DNA of 64,000 nucleotides, taken from the NCBI RefSeq assembly GCF_026262505.1, contig NC_067208.1, forward strand, positions 18,671,962 to 18,735,961. Reading direction: 5' to 3'. The notes beneath the pieces are model-generated. The model saw nothing but the letters and a program-made list of their open reading frames with translations, was not told the origin of the DNA and ran no database searches. This document shows positions 29,836 to 41,090 of this stretch, piece by piece. Source of the DNA: Trichomonas vaginalis G3 (taxonomy: Eukaryota; Parabasalia; Trichomonadida; Trichomonadidae). A program made the translations under genes and the position numbers. Each line of letters begins with the position of its first letter. Position 1 is the first letter of the stretch.

Positions 29836-30462
29836 AGGAGTTAACAAATGCAGGGTATTGTCCCTTTACCCTGCATTTGTAAACTCCTTTCTCGAATTGA
29901 AATTCGATGTTTAACATTCTTTGAAAAAAGTGCAAGCTATTCGAGAAAGGAGTTTACAAATGCAGGGTAAAGGAACAATACCCTGCATTTGTAAACTCCT
30001 TTCTCGAATTGAAATTCAATGAATCACATTCAAGTGAAAAAGTGCAAGCAATTCCTGATTTGCTCATATAGGTGCAGGGTCCTAGTGATAGACCCTGCAA
30101 ATATATGAGCAAATCAGGAATTATGTCCGACACATTCGCATCGAAGAACAAAAGTGCGCGCTTTTCCCATTCTGCACATATTGGTGCAGGGTGCCAGTGA
30201 TAGACCCTGCATATATATGTGCAGAATGGGAAAAGTGTTTGCAACATTCGCATCGAAAGGTAAAAGTGCAAGCTTTTCCCATTCTGCACATATAGATGCA
30301 GGGTGCCAGTGATAGACCCTGCACCTATGTGTACAGAATGGAAAAACTATCTACTTTGAATATTCTGCATCGGAATCTCTTGGTCAATATACAATTAAAT
30401 ACAATGATCACATCGATATTTGGAGATACAAGATAAGTATCTCCAAATGCCGATGTGATCAT
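29836..30462. repeat. Second hairpin series with repeated spacers
   Basis: Six hairpins: two with arms GAAAGGAGTT and ACAAATGCAGGGTA (29836-29895, 29938-30009), one with arms CCTGATTTGCTCATATA (30047-30124), two with arms TTTTCCCATTCTGCACATAT (about 30170-30240 and 30270-30350), and one with arms ACATCGATATTTGGAGATAC (about 30398-30462). Between them a spacer of the form CATTCGCATCGAA...AAAAGTGCAAGC recurs with changes. Pairing persists although arms differ. Confidence 0.85.
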
Positions 30463-30731
30463 ATATGATTGTCGATAAAAATTTGAAATCTCAAATAAGA
30501 TGCATATTAAAAAATGGATATGTGACCAAAATGAGTTTACAAACACAATATATAGTATATATATAGATACCTCATTGTATTCAAAATGAAATAAAACAAA
30601 ATTTTTGAAATTCATATCTTATATAAAACACATTATTCCTCAATACTATATGAGTAAATACGGCTTGATTAGTATAGATATATGCACATATATTTGGCCC
30701 CCAATATAAATTCTATGTTTTCGGGAAAGCA

Positions 30732-30780
30732 AAAGGTCCAATCGGTGTATGATAAATTTCACCTCACATGGCACCGCCCC
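30732..30780. repeat. Right terminal inverted repeat of the hairpin transposon
   Basis: On the reverse strand it reads GGGGCGGTGCCATGTGAGGT and on to GATTGGACCTTTTG. The second copy of GATTTTGTT follows at 30781-30789, after which the P-like transposase frame continues. Confidence 0.8.
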
Positions 30781-32666
30781 GATTTTGTTTCACCTTATAT
30801 AATGTTGGGCCTACAGAATATTTGCTTGAGCGTCAAAAACTTTTATTGCCAGCGAAATCAACATTATATAGAGCTTTTGGAAGTGATGTAAACATCTGGA
30901 AACAACTTGTCCTTTCAGAGTCCCCTGAAATACCAATCTTACAAAAATTTCTGAAATTTTATGATAATTTAAGCTCTAAATCTTCGTTCACTATAGGCAT
31001 AGATGCTATTTCTGGAAAACTCTGGAAAGAGAACACAAATAGCAAAAAGATTCAAGATCTTTTTGCTATTTATTTAATGCCACTCAACTTTGAAGGCCCA
31101 AATGTATGTGTCCATATTATAGAAAATACAAATGGGCGTGCAGCATCGGTTTTGGAAAAAATATTAAATTATATTGAATTACTTCAAAGGAAAACTCAGG
31201 TTCCTTTTGTCACAACAGATGGAGATAAGTCATATGATGCTATTTATATTGTATATTTCAATCATTGGTTCTTTTTGATAACAGATTTCAACGGATTAGT
31301 CAATGAAATGAGAAATGCAAAATATAAGGATATACATATAATATTTATTGCAGATGTCGTTCATATCGGAAAGAATTTAAGAACGCTTATTGTTTTTGAT
31401 GGAAAATTGATATTGATGCAACCGTATGATCCGACAAGGCATGTCGATATAGAGAAAATTAGACAGTATTGCCACATAGGTGACGCAATTAATAATAAAG
31501 ATAAATCATCAAAGCTAAACGATAAGTATCCAGTGACACTTTTTAATGTCAATAATGTGTGGGAACTGCTCAAGCATGGATGCTTTGAAGAAGGTGTTTG
31601 GCTTCTCCCATTGACTCTTTGGTTTGAAGCAATCAGAAATCTTCAGTTGCCTGTAGAAGCACGTATGTCTATGATCAAGCTTGCATTTTACATTTTGCAG
31701 TTTTATCTTAGACTCGCTCATGCACTTAAGATCTCAGACCGCTTGAAAGATGTGGTTAATAACGATGGCACAATCAAATTCAAAGCGTATTTCTTCTCCC
31801 GAATTATACATATGAAGAAGATGGCGACATCTTTATTAATCATTTACGGCATTTTAGATCAGGATCCAAGTATTAACTTTCAACATATTACCACATTGCC
31901 GGTTGAACACCTCTTTGCTTTATTTAGAAAATTTGCAAAAGCCAAAAAGGAAGTAAATGACTTAATGAGTGCATGTGCTCATCAATTAATGACTGAGTAT
32001 TATAATCTCGGTCACTTTAATAGATTAGTCAAACAAACTATCCTTGACCAATCTGGCGCAGATTTACAAAAAATTAATGTCATCAGCGAAGAACAATGGC
32101 CCAAATACATCTTTACAGACGATGAAATTGAGCAGATCACAACCGATCTTTTATACAGTGTCGGCTGGACTGAAGATGATGTCTTATCGTGTTGGGGTCG
32201 AGTTTTAAATTTGAATAACGATTCTGATTTTCCAATTCTTAATCAATATACGCCTCAATGTGAAAGACCGGGCGGTTTGCCAAGACTCATGCAATGGCTC
32301 GAAGACATTCAAAATATTCGTGCTTCTGTTCCTTTTTCGGAAAACAAAGGCTATTATAAGCCACAAGCATACACAACGCAAAGTCAGTTCATTCCAATTG
32401 CTAAGCCACCTTTGTACCAGAATCTCGGACCAAATTTACAATTCTCTAACAATGATAATGAGGAAGAACCCATCCCTTCATCCCAGAATGTGCCACTAAA
32501 CAGCCCAGATCAAGACTTTGTTAATGAGAGAGTAGGTTTTGACATTACCGAAGATTTCGGGATTAATCAAGAAGAAGAGCAGGAAAAAGCTGAGGAAATA
32601 GAAAGACATACGAATTCTGTTGCCACATTGACAGCGAACCTCATGGATGCTCTTCATTTCAAATAA
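30781..32666 (+). CDS. P-element/THAP9-like transposase, main part
   Basis: About 627 residues. A helical segment (FTLYNVGPTEYLLERQK, LLLPAKSTLYRAF) matches the region before the catalytic core in P-type transposases. Counting from the in-frame ATG at 30768, an RNase H-like core has Asp in TIGIDAISG (about residue 79), Asp in TTDGDKSYD (151), IADVVHIGKNLR (196-205, the D..H..K..R motif of this family) and Glu in LPVEHLFALFRKF (380). The C-terminal tail is acidic and disordered. The enzyme would cut and join transposon DNA in the nucleus. The gene's 5' part lies at 27557-28058, and I see no end repeats for the element itself. Confidence 0.6.
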
Positions 32667-34239
32667 TGTCTAACTTTAATCACTAATTAAAGCAATTGTT
32701 ACTATATAATTGCTTTTGTTTTTAGTAAAGAAATTAAACCGATGCATTTGTATTGGTTTTCTTTGTTTGAATTATTTCATTTTTATGAGTTTAGAATTAC
32801 AGTTGGTCTTCAAACCCGTTAATTAAAAGAAATAAATTGTAAATATATTATGACTATTATTTTTAATTCTGAAATAATTGCAAATGGGTAATACAAAAAA
32901 GTGACATTTTTTATATGTGTAATTTTGAATTCATTCCTGTTTATGTGATTAGAAATATCAATAATCATCAATATCATCGAGTTCTTAGTTGCATTTATCA
33001 ATGATATTTTTTGTTGGAATGTTAATTATTCAACTCGAACGTACATTTTAAAGATTCCATTGCTAATTTTAGTAGCATTGGTGTTTACATCCAACAAAAT
33101 GATATGGTCAAGGTCATACATACTAGGAACGTCGCATTTAAAAACGAATTGTTCCATTCCACTCAATTTTTTATCTAAAGTCATCCATTTCCAAACAAAA
33201 GCATGTGAACAACTAAATACAAACTTTATTGCTTTCCATATGGAAACCTAAACCAAATTGTTTATGTTACATATGAAACAAATCTGCAATTCAATACTCA
33301 GTGTGTCCAGGCGGCATCGGAATTGATCGGGAAATCGGGATAAAAGTATTCAATTTTATCCCGATAAATCGGGATGAAAGTACTCAATTTTTAATCGGGA
33401 CGGAATCACTACACATTTGATAGAAACATTATTTAAAAATCGTTTGAATATATAATATGCAACTACAGAAGATATAGGAGAATGTTGTGTATGTTTCATT
33501 GGATTTAATTTCATATTGGACGAAATTGCAAAAAGATTCTTTTGAATTTTGGTTTAATAAAAGTGTAAATGTCATATACTGTTAGTGTATGTAATAATAG
33601 ATATGGTAATACTAATAAACATATATGATACCGATAATCATCAAAAGATCAGATATTACATTTTTATAAATATCAGGGATATTAATGTTTTATCGGTACT
33701 ATTGCATACTTAGAGATATATTGAAATGTGGGAATAAAGGGTATTCGGAAAAAGAACAGGATATTCATAATATTAATTTATATGATTTTAAATTTGAAAT
33801 GATTTGAATAGTTAGATGTGTTTGTGAAGTTTGGTAATATGATACAGATTGATTCGTATAAGAATATAAGTGAATTTGTGATTTTTAAAAAGAAATTTTT
33901 AGTAAAGATATATTTGAATGGAGAAATATTTGAGAAGCATTGAAAATTTGAGAAGAAAATTGAAAAGGGTATAAAAATGAAAAAGTAAAAATTAATAACG
34001 TAATAACATGTTTTAATAAGTTTTAAATAAATTTATAATATAAAAATATATTAATGATAAAATAAATTTGAATAATGTTTTGAAAATAAATTGAAAAGCA
34101 ATTGAATAAATAATAAATGAAAAATATATTACAGTAGGTATTCAGAAATCTTATATACGAAAAAAAGAGATCTGACATTGTGTCAGATCTCAGTAAAAGT
34201 GACATTTACATGTCAAAAAAATAGAATGAGTTTAAGTAA
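32667..34239. other. AT-rich non-coding stretch with isolated hairpins
   Basis: No convincing gene. Two clear hairpins stand out: 33334-33365 (ATCGGGATAAAA and its complement, followed by degenerate repeats of ATCGGG) and 34167-34191 (GAGATCTGACA, 3-base loop). The rest is plain AT-rich sequence that may include the 3' end of the P-like transposon. Confidence 0.5.
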
Positions 34240-36216
34240 TTAAAATTGAGGGTGAGAGTAGTATTGTATGAAATAATATCTCTCACCCTCCAATTCATCC
34301 TATGGCGCCGAAAAAATTTTGGTGAAATGCGACCACATTTCACCAAAATTTCTCGGCGCCATATAGAGAACTAGAGCCTGTGAGGTACTGATACTATCCA
34401 TGTACCTCGCAGGCTCTAGTTCCAAGCCAAAATGGCTAAAAATTGCCCGCAATTGTTCACATTGCGGGCAATTTTTAGCCATTTTGGCTGGGAATTGGAG
34501 GGTGAGAGTAGTATTGTATGAAATAATATCTCTCACCCTCCAATTCATCCTATGGCGCCGAAAAAATTTTGGTGAAATGCGACCACATTTCACCAAAATT
34601 TCTCGGCGCCATATAGAGAACTAGAGCCTGTGAGGTACTGATACTATCCATGTACCTCGCAGGCTCTAGTTCCAAGCCAAAATGGCTAAAAATTGCCCGC
34701 AATTGTTCACATTGCGGGCAATTTTTAGCCATTTTGGCTGGGAATTGGAGGGTGAGAGTAGTATTGTATGAAATAATATCTCTCACCCTCCAATTCATCC
34801 TATGGCGCCGAAAAAATTTTGGTGAAATGCGACCACATTTCACCAAAATTTCTCGGCGCCATATAGAGAACTAGAGCCTGTGAGGTACTGATACTATCCA
34901 TGTACCTCGCAGGCTCTAGTTCCAAGCCAAAATGGCTAAAAATTGCCCGCAATTGTTCACATTGCGGGCAATTTTTAGCCATTTTGGCTGGGAATTGGAG
35001 GGTGAGAGTAGTATTGTATATGAAATAATATCTCTCACCCTCCAATTCATCCTATGGCGCCGAAAAAATTTTGGTGAAATGCGACCACATTTCACCAAAA
35101 TTTCTCGGCGCCATATAGAGAACTAGAGCCTGTGAGGTACTGATACTATCCATGTACCTCGCAGGCTCTAGTTCCAAGCCAAAATGGCTAAAAATTGCCC
35201 GCAATTGTTCACATTGCGGGCAATTTTTAGCCATTTTGGCTGGGAATTGGAGGGTGAGAGTAGTATTGTATGAAATAATATCTCTCACCCTCCAATTCAT
35301 CCTATGGCGCCGAAAAAATTTTGGTGAAATGCGACCACATTTCACCAAAATTTCTCGGCGCCATATAGAGAACTAGAGCCTGTGAGGTACTGATACTATC
35401 CATGTACCTCGCAGGCTCTAGTTCCAAGCCAAAATGGCTAAAAATTGCCCGCAATTGTTCACATTGCGGGCAATTTTTAGCCATTTTGGCTGGGAATTGG
35501 AGGGTGAGAGTAGTATTGTATGAAATAATATCTCTCACCCTCCAATTCATCCTATGGCGCCGAAAAAATTTTGGTGAAATGCGACCACATTTCACCAAAA
35601 TTTCTCGGCGCCATATAGAGAACTAGAGCCTGTGAGGTACTGATACTATCCATGTACCTCGCAGGCTCTAGTTCCAAGCCAAAATGGCTAAAAATTGCCC
35701 GCAATTGTTCACATTGCGGGCAATTTTTAGCCATTTTGGCTGGGAATTGGAGGGTGAGAGTAGTATTGTATGAAATAATATCTCTCACCCTCCAATTCAT
35801 CCTATGGCGCCGAAAAAATTTTGGTGAAATGCGACCACATTTCACCAAAATTTCTCGGCGCCATATAGAGAACTAGAGCCTGTGAGGTACTGATACTATC
35901 CATGTACCTCGCAGGCTCTAGTTCCAAGCCAAAATGGCTAAAAATTGCCCGCAATTGTTCACATTGCGGGCAATTTTTAGCCATTTGGCTGGGAATTGGA
36001 GGGTGAGAGTAGTATTGTATGAAATAATATCTCTCACCCTCCAATTCATCCTATGGCGCCGAAAAAATTTTGGTGAAATGCGACCACATTTCACCAAAAT
36101 TTCTCGGCACCATATAGAGAACTAGAGCCTGTGAGGTACTGATACTATCCATGTACCTCGCAGGCTCTAGTTCCAAGCCAAAATGGCTAAAAATTGCCCG
36201 CAATTGTTCACATTCC
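34240..36216. repeat. 250-bp hairpin satellite, about 7.9 units, four stems per unit
   Basis: Units begin at about 34251, 34501, 34751, 35001, 35253, 35503, 35753 and 36002; the last is cut short at 36216. Units are nearly identical. Each is made of four hairpins: arms GGAGGGTGAGAG; TATGGCGCCGA plus TTTTGGTGAAATG; GAACTAGAGCCTG plus GAGGTAC; and AGCCAAAATGGCTAAAAATT plus GCCCGCAAT. Most of each unit is stem. Reading frames of 98 and 74 codons repeat on both strands only because of this symmetry. It is not coding. Confidence 0.92.
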
Positions 36217-36486
36217 CATCTTTTGTTGGTAAGACGAAGAATATGAAATAAATTATGAAGAAGATAATGATGAATAAAATATCACTTTTTATATTTTTGA
36301 CACGTAAAGTTGTCACTTTTCTGTCAAACTGTTTTTATCGTTTTCGTATATAACAGAAAAAATATATATGAAAAAAAGTTAAAAAACATAAATTGATGAT
36401 GAATAGATAAATATAACTAGAAGGAAAGTTAAAGATTTATTTAGTAAGGGAATGATAGAATAAACAAAAATTAAGTAAGTTTGTTT

Positions 36487-36751
36487 CTAAGATGTCTTAT
36501 TGAAAAACAGATTTGTCTGATCACAAGCACTTAAGACTTTTATAACAATAGAAATGTGTTTATGATATTGAAATAGTCAAATTACATTTTTTTTTCTAAG
36601 ATGTCTTATTGAAAAACAGATTTGTCTGATCACAAGCACTTAAGACTTTTATAACAATAGAAATGTGTTTATGATATTGAAATAGTCAAATTACATTTTT
36701 TTTTCTAAGATGTCTTATTGAAAAACAGATTTGTCTGATCACAAGCACTTA
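36487..36751. repeat. 109-bp tandem repeat, about 2.4 units
   Basis: Units start at 36487, 36596 and 36705 with CTAAGATGTCTTATTGAAAA; the third stops after about 47 bp. Copies look identical. AT-rich, without strong palindromes. It may be a local slippage product. Confidence 0.85.
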
Positions 36752-36830
36752 TCAAGTTCCTCATTCTTTATATGATTTATTTCCACTCAAATATTTATTC
36801 ATATTAAAAAATTATATCATTATAATTTGC

Positions 36831-37905
36831 TTATTTCATCTTCATTGCTGTAATTTTTAATCTTTCAATTAGTTCTTTTGGTACGTATTCTAAATATTCT
36901 TCTTTTGTATCTAAAATTGTTTTGATAACGAATTCTAATCTTTCGTTTTGCAAACTTTCGTCTGTAAAGTAAATCTTGATTGAAATCTCGAGTATCTTGT
37001 TTACAAAACGATGGATACTTAATGTGTGCATTGAAACTGAGAATTTATTAGAAATTCTGAATAAAAGTAATTTATTTGTTACTTGAGATGGCTCAAAGTT
37101 TTCCAAAACGTATTGCAGAATATCGCTTTTCCAAATACAATTCGTGAGTATTAGATTAGCTAACAAATCTGCATTTGTATTTCCAAATTCCGCGAAAAGG
37201 CGCTCTAAAATAACCGTTTTGTAATCTGACCTGAGAATCGTATAACCATTAAATGAATTTTCTTTGATATTGCCTGTTTGTTTGAAAATATTTCTTGTAT
37301 TGATTTTTCATTTTCAATTAGTAATTTGTCACATTCTCTCGTAAAATATTGTAAATATTAATAACGTTTTCTTCATTGTAACTTGTCTCATCACTAAGAT
37401 TTGAAATAACGTTTATAAAATTTCCGCAGCTCTTGATGGAAGCAAAAACTCCCTGTGTGTATTATAAATGATAATAGTATTTCGGATATCACGCAAAATT
37501 TTTTGGTATTTCGTTAATAATTAGATTTATTATTTTGAATTTGTCTGATTCTTCTTTTATTTGTGAATTAAACGATTGAATTATTCCATTCTGAATATTA
37601 GTGTCAAATTTGTAGAATAAATTAAACGAAAAGTTATTGAGAAATGAGGAATTTATAAATTCGTCTAGAATTCTTTGATCATTGCATAAAAATCCAATGA
37701 ATTCGAATTCATTATCGGTTTGAATATAACTTGATGGTAAATTATTAAAAAATTGAAGATATGAAAACTGATTGCATATATGAAATAAGACCTCAGCAGT
37801 TTGATCTTCTTTAATCTCCCAGATTGCATCCATAAATTGATTAAATTCTTCTTTAGAGAATGGTTGGGAAAGAATTTTCACAATAAATGGAAGAATATTA
37901 TCCAT
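36831..37905 (-). pseudogene. Decayed helical-repeat protein gene, unknown
   Basis: A - strand gene of about 355 codons in several frames. It starts MDNILPFIVKILSQPFSKEE (37905) and ends LIERLKITAMKMK (36831), with at least three frame changes between 37167 and 37488. Composition (Ile, Phe, Asn, Leu) and regular amphipathic helices such as FNQFMDAIWEIKEDQTAEVL suggest an ARM/HEAT-like protein of the host. It is the only trace of a non-mobile gene that I see. No family can be named. A polyadenylation-like TAAA follows near its end. Confidence 0.5.
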
Positions 37906-38408
37906 ATTTTAAAAAAGTGACAGAATTGCTAAATTTAGATTTTCTCATATATCAGTTTAATTTCTAAAATAATATCGTAAATGCCTAAAATTTTATTCCA
38001 CTCCTTCAAAATATATGAATTGTTTCCTTAAATTATGAGATTTGCATCCTTCTTAGATAAATTTCAATTTTGACATTGTGAATAATCACCAAAATTTTTA
38101 AAAAATTTCAAAAATGAGCTTAATATCATTAATTTTTCAAGACAAATTCGGTTTTCTCTAATTTTTTTGGAGTTTTTCGAAAACAATTTTCATTTTTCTC
38201 GTCAAATAAAGGAAATAGAACAAAATTAAATAATGAAACAAAGATCATATATTATGTTCTTTTATTATCAACTAAGGAATTGAAGTATAACATCCAATTA
38301 TAATTAAATTTCAGAAAAAGTAAAGAAATCTGAAAAAAATAGTAATGAAAAAACTCCTCTTAATAGTGCAGATCACTATTATATAACTTATAAAATTTTG
38401 ACAATCAT
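37906..38408. other. Region between the decayed gene and the Mutator-like transposase
   Basis: AT-rich, about 500 bp, no gene. It should contain the promoter and, if complete, the left end of the Mutator-like transposon, but I cannot see a terminal repeat because the right end has been displaced by element D. A small hairpin AATAGTG...CACTATT lies at about 38361-38379, and a TCATAT initiator-like motif abuts the start codon. Confidence 0.45.
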
Positions 38409-40100
38409 ATGCCTCCTCGTACTTTTCATTTTTCTCAGCCTCAGATCGATGAATTGAATGGAGCAGCTATCATATATCAAAAAGATGCTACGAATAAGCA
38501 TGAATTTCTGAATCAATTTTTAAATTTACACTTTCCAAATTATTCAAAAAATTTAAGAAAGCACGTATGGAATTATTTAAAGCGTGCTTGCACAATTCAA
38601 CTCAGAGATTGCGATAAAAACGTTTACACACAATATTATATTAGTCCTCCCTATAAATTTCACAAAATTGATTCATCCGGCACCGAACATTCATATTCAA
38701 TCGTTTACAAATGCGAAGGAAGCTGCAATTACAAAATAAAAGTGACACTGTACCCAAATCAAATTCCAAAAATCGAACCTCTCAGTGGTGAGCATTCATG
38801 CACACCAAAAGGTACAGTTTTTAGAGATATTGAAGAAGAAACAAAAATTAGGGATCTAATGCAAATTACACGTGAACACCATTCAATACAACCGTTAACT
38901 TCAGAAGCGCAAATATTATCATATTTACTTTCTGAGGCAACAAAACTTGAAAGGCCTCCAAAAATACCAGAAAATTTACCACGCACATTATACAAAGAGT
39001 TTTATCCACATAATTTGGTTATTCCAGATTTTGTGGAACAAATTCTTTCAATTACCAAACAAAATTCCGAAAATTTTCTAAAATACATCGCGTTTTACCC
39101 AGAACCAATAATAATTTTCGGTTATGATCGTTCTGTCTCAATTTGTCACTCAGCAACAAAATTATTCTTGGACGGTACCTTTAAAATCGTCCCAAGACAG
39201 TTCGATGACAAGGGTCAACTCCTTACATTAATGGTGCTTGACCAAACAACGAATGAATACATTCCTGTTGTCCACATTCTTATGAAATCTCGGACAGCAG
39301 AAGCGTATACAACCGCATTTTCCGCATTAATTTCAATAATTGGGTTCAACAATTTCAAAACTGTTTACGTAGATTTTGAAATCGCACTTTACAAATCCAT
39401 TAAATTATTTTGTCCAAACACAAAGGTTACTGGCTGCTTATTTCATTATCGCCAAGCATTAATTCGCAAAATAAAAGAATTATACCCGAAACAAGAGATA
39501 CCAAAAGAGATTTTTACACTTTACCAAATTTATTCCTCATTACCTTTCGTCGAAAAAGACTCATTTTATCAAATACTTAAATTAATCGATGAGTCATCCT
39601 CAGAAATTGCAAAGCCGTTCGTAAATTACTATAAAAAAGTATGGAAGAAAGATTATGAGTTCATTAACCAATTAGATTCAGAGGATGATATCTACAAAAA
39701 TAATGCTCTTGAATCCTTCCATTCTTTGCTTTCGAAAGAATTAGAAAATGCCCATCCTAGCCTCGAAATAATGATTGCAATCTTAATGAAAGTCGATAAA
39801 CACTTGTTGGATAAACAATTACTCAGTACAAAACCAGCAAAACATCCTGTCAATTATACAAAGTCCACAGCAAATATTAAAAAAGCAATTACAAATTATT
39901 TATCCGAAACAAATCGAAATTCCAAGAAAAATCAAATCAAACTTAAAGAATTTCAACAGTCAAATCAAGTAAACGAGAATTCAATCGACTTTACACCAGA
40001 AACAGGTGAGTTTTCTCAAAATGATGAGAAGATTCTCAATGAAATCCCAAATGACCAGAATAAAGTGGTTAATCAAGTGATCAAATCAAAGTTAGTATGA
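38409..40100 (+). CDS. Mutator-like (MULE) transposase, 563 aa
   Basis: An N-terminal FLYWCH/WRKY-like zinc region (Cys102, Cys106, His129, Cys131: YKCEGSCNYKIKV ... GEHSCTP). The MULE catalytic core follows: LFLDGTFK (Asp255), VYVDFEIAL (Asp322), CLFHYRQAL (Cys343, His346) and NALESFHSLLSKEL (Glu435). These are the signature motifs of the family, which is known to be active and diverse in Trichomonas. The open frame is uninterrupted. Its last few codons (KLV) come from the end of element D, which is inserted at 40090, so the native C-terminus and right end are lost or shifted away. Confidence 0.9.
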   Translation: MPPRTFHFSQPQIDELNGAAIIYQKDATNKHEFLNQFLNLHFPNYSKNLRKHVWNYLKRACTIQLRDCDKNVYTQYYISPPYKFHKIDSSGTEHSYSIVYKCEGSCNYKIKVTLYPNQIPKIEPLSGEHSCTPKGTVFRDIEEETKIRDLMQITREHHSIQPLTSEAQILSYLLSEATKLERPPKIPENLPRTLYKEFYPHNLVIPDFVEQILSITKQNSENFLKYIAFYPEPIIIFGYDRSVSICHSATKLFLDGTFKIVPRQFDDKGQLLTLMVLDQTTNEYIPVVHILMKSRTAEAYTTAFSALISIIGFNNFKTVYVDFEIALYKSIKLFCPNTKVTGCLFHYRQALIRKIKELYPKQEIPKEIFTLYQIYSSLPFVEKDSFYQILKLIDESSSEIAKPFVNYYKKVWKKDYEFINQLDSEDDIYKNNALESFHSLLSKELENAHPSLEIMIAILMKVDKHLLDKQLLSTKPAKHPVNYTKSTANIKKAITNYLSETNRNSKKNQIKLKEFQQSNQVNENSIDFTPETGEFSQNDEKILNEIPNDQNKVVNQVIKSKLV

Positions 40101-40320
40101 CTATCTTCAGTACGGTGGCACTGCGTTCCACCGTACTCATCTTATGTGAATTTGACACTTTACAAAACCGTTAACATATATTTTACAACACAACCATAAC
40201 ACCAATTTAACCTTAAATATTTACAAAACCGTCTGACACATAAACGACTTCACTAACGAATTCACTACCGTCCTCACTAAATAAAAAATAACCTTATTTT
40301 ATTTATTTTCCAACTTTTTT
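40090..40320. repeat. Left terminal sequence of element D
   Basis: Begins AGTTAGTATG, then GTACGGTGGCACTGCGTTCC and TGTGAATTTGACACTTTAC, aligning with C's terminal repeat (40866 on) over about 150 bp with scattered differences. The far end of D is outside the window, so its length as an inverted repeat is unknown. Confidence 0.7.
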
Positions 40321-40336
40321 ATTTCATTACAAAGAC

Positions 40337-40770
40337 ATGTCTGACTACATTTACTATGACTCTTTCCCAGAACGTTTCCGTGAACTATTCAAAACTCAAG
40401 TAAAACTGAGAAACATGCATTTTAACAAAGACAGACCCATTGACGATGAAAGAAACCCTGAATATATTACAATCCCATATGACGCAAAGTTCATTGCATA
40501 CATTCCTTATGGTCGCAGAGGAACGAAAACTATTTCAACAAAGAACAAAAATTATTTCTGGAGCGATGAAGAAAATTGCCTTATCTACATAAATGCATAC
40601 TTAAATAAAGCTACATATTGTACAAAGAAGGTTGGACTGGATTTGAGCTCTACATATACGACGACGACGGAAACAGACGTTGTGTATACCCATACGATAA
40701 TATGTACCATTGTTTTCATCAAGCATTAAACGAATACATAGTCAGTAAGGGTCTCATTCCTGCCGAGTAG
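40337..40770 (+). pseudogene. End gene of element D, unknown (broken)
   Basis: Starts MSDYIYYDSFPERFRELFKT after the T-rich motif TTTATTTCATTACAAAGAC. Tyr-rich, with IPYDAKFIAYIPYGRRGTKT. It occupies the place where C's terminal repeat has its 94-aa gene, yet the two proteins are not alike apart from a general Tyr/Lys-rich character. About one break. Function unknown. Confidence 0.5.
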
Positions 40771-41090
40771 ATATGTTATATTTTTGTTCCCACATTTATA
40801 TAAAAATAAATGATATCACCACCCTCACACGTATGAAAACATAGCACAAAAATAAACTTAGGGTAAGTTAGTATGGCTTAGTTGGGTACTGTAGCACTGC
40901 GTTCCACCTTACCCAATACTTGTGAATTTGACACTTTACAAAACCGTTAACGTATATTTTACAACACAAACGACAACACTAACTTAACCTTAAATATTTA
41001 CAAAGCCGCCAACCACTTCACTAACGAACTCACTAATGTAAAAAATAAACGTTCTCACTATCGTTCTCACTAACGACTTCACTAATGTTC

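Larger units (their letters stand above)
28059..30780. mobile_element. Non-autonomous DNA transposon carrying a hairpin array (2722 bp)
   Basis: The element has terminal inverted repeats (about 49 bp, imperfect, both starting GGG and sharing CATGTGAGGTGAAA and CATACACCGATTGGACC). It is flanked by a perfect 9-bp duplication, GATTTTGTT (28050-28058 and 30781-30789). A 9-bp duplication fits Mutator-like or Merlin elements; the GGG ends do not decide between them. Contents: no credible gene, AT-rich flanks, and more than 20 successive hairpins (28481-30462). Reading frames inside it are shadows of the palindromes. It interrupts a P-like transposase gene. Confidence 0.85.

Noticed and set aside
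28895-30324. GC-rich reading frames of 67-156 codons inside the hairpin transposon
   Set aside because: Frames on opposite strands give similar peptides (for example LRAGFL and LGAGFL repeats), the mark of palindromic DNA rather than coding.
28058-30781. Spliced intron in the P-like transposase gene
   Set aside because: The boundaries are a 9-bp direct duplication and inverted repeats, not splice sites. Trichomonad introns are rare and short.
34300-36125. Repeated 98-aa and 74-aa reading frames on both strands
   Set aside because: They recur with the 250-bp unit and mirror each other because the unit is built of palindromes. Their peptides have no start context and no independent conservation.
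34240-36216. CRISPR array
   Set aside because: The period is 250 bp, spacers are not unique, units are wholly repeated, and the context is eukaryotic without cas genes.
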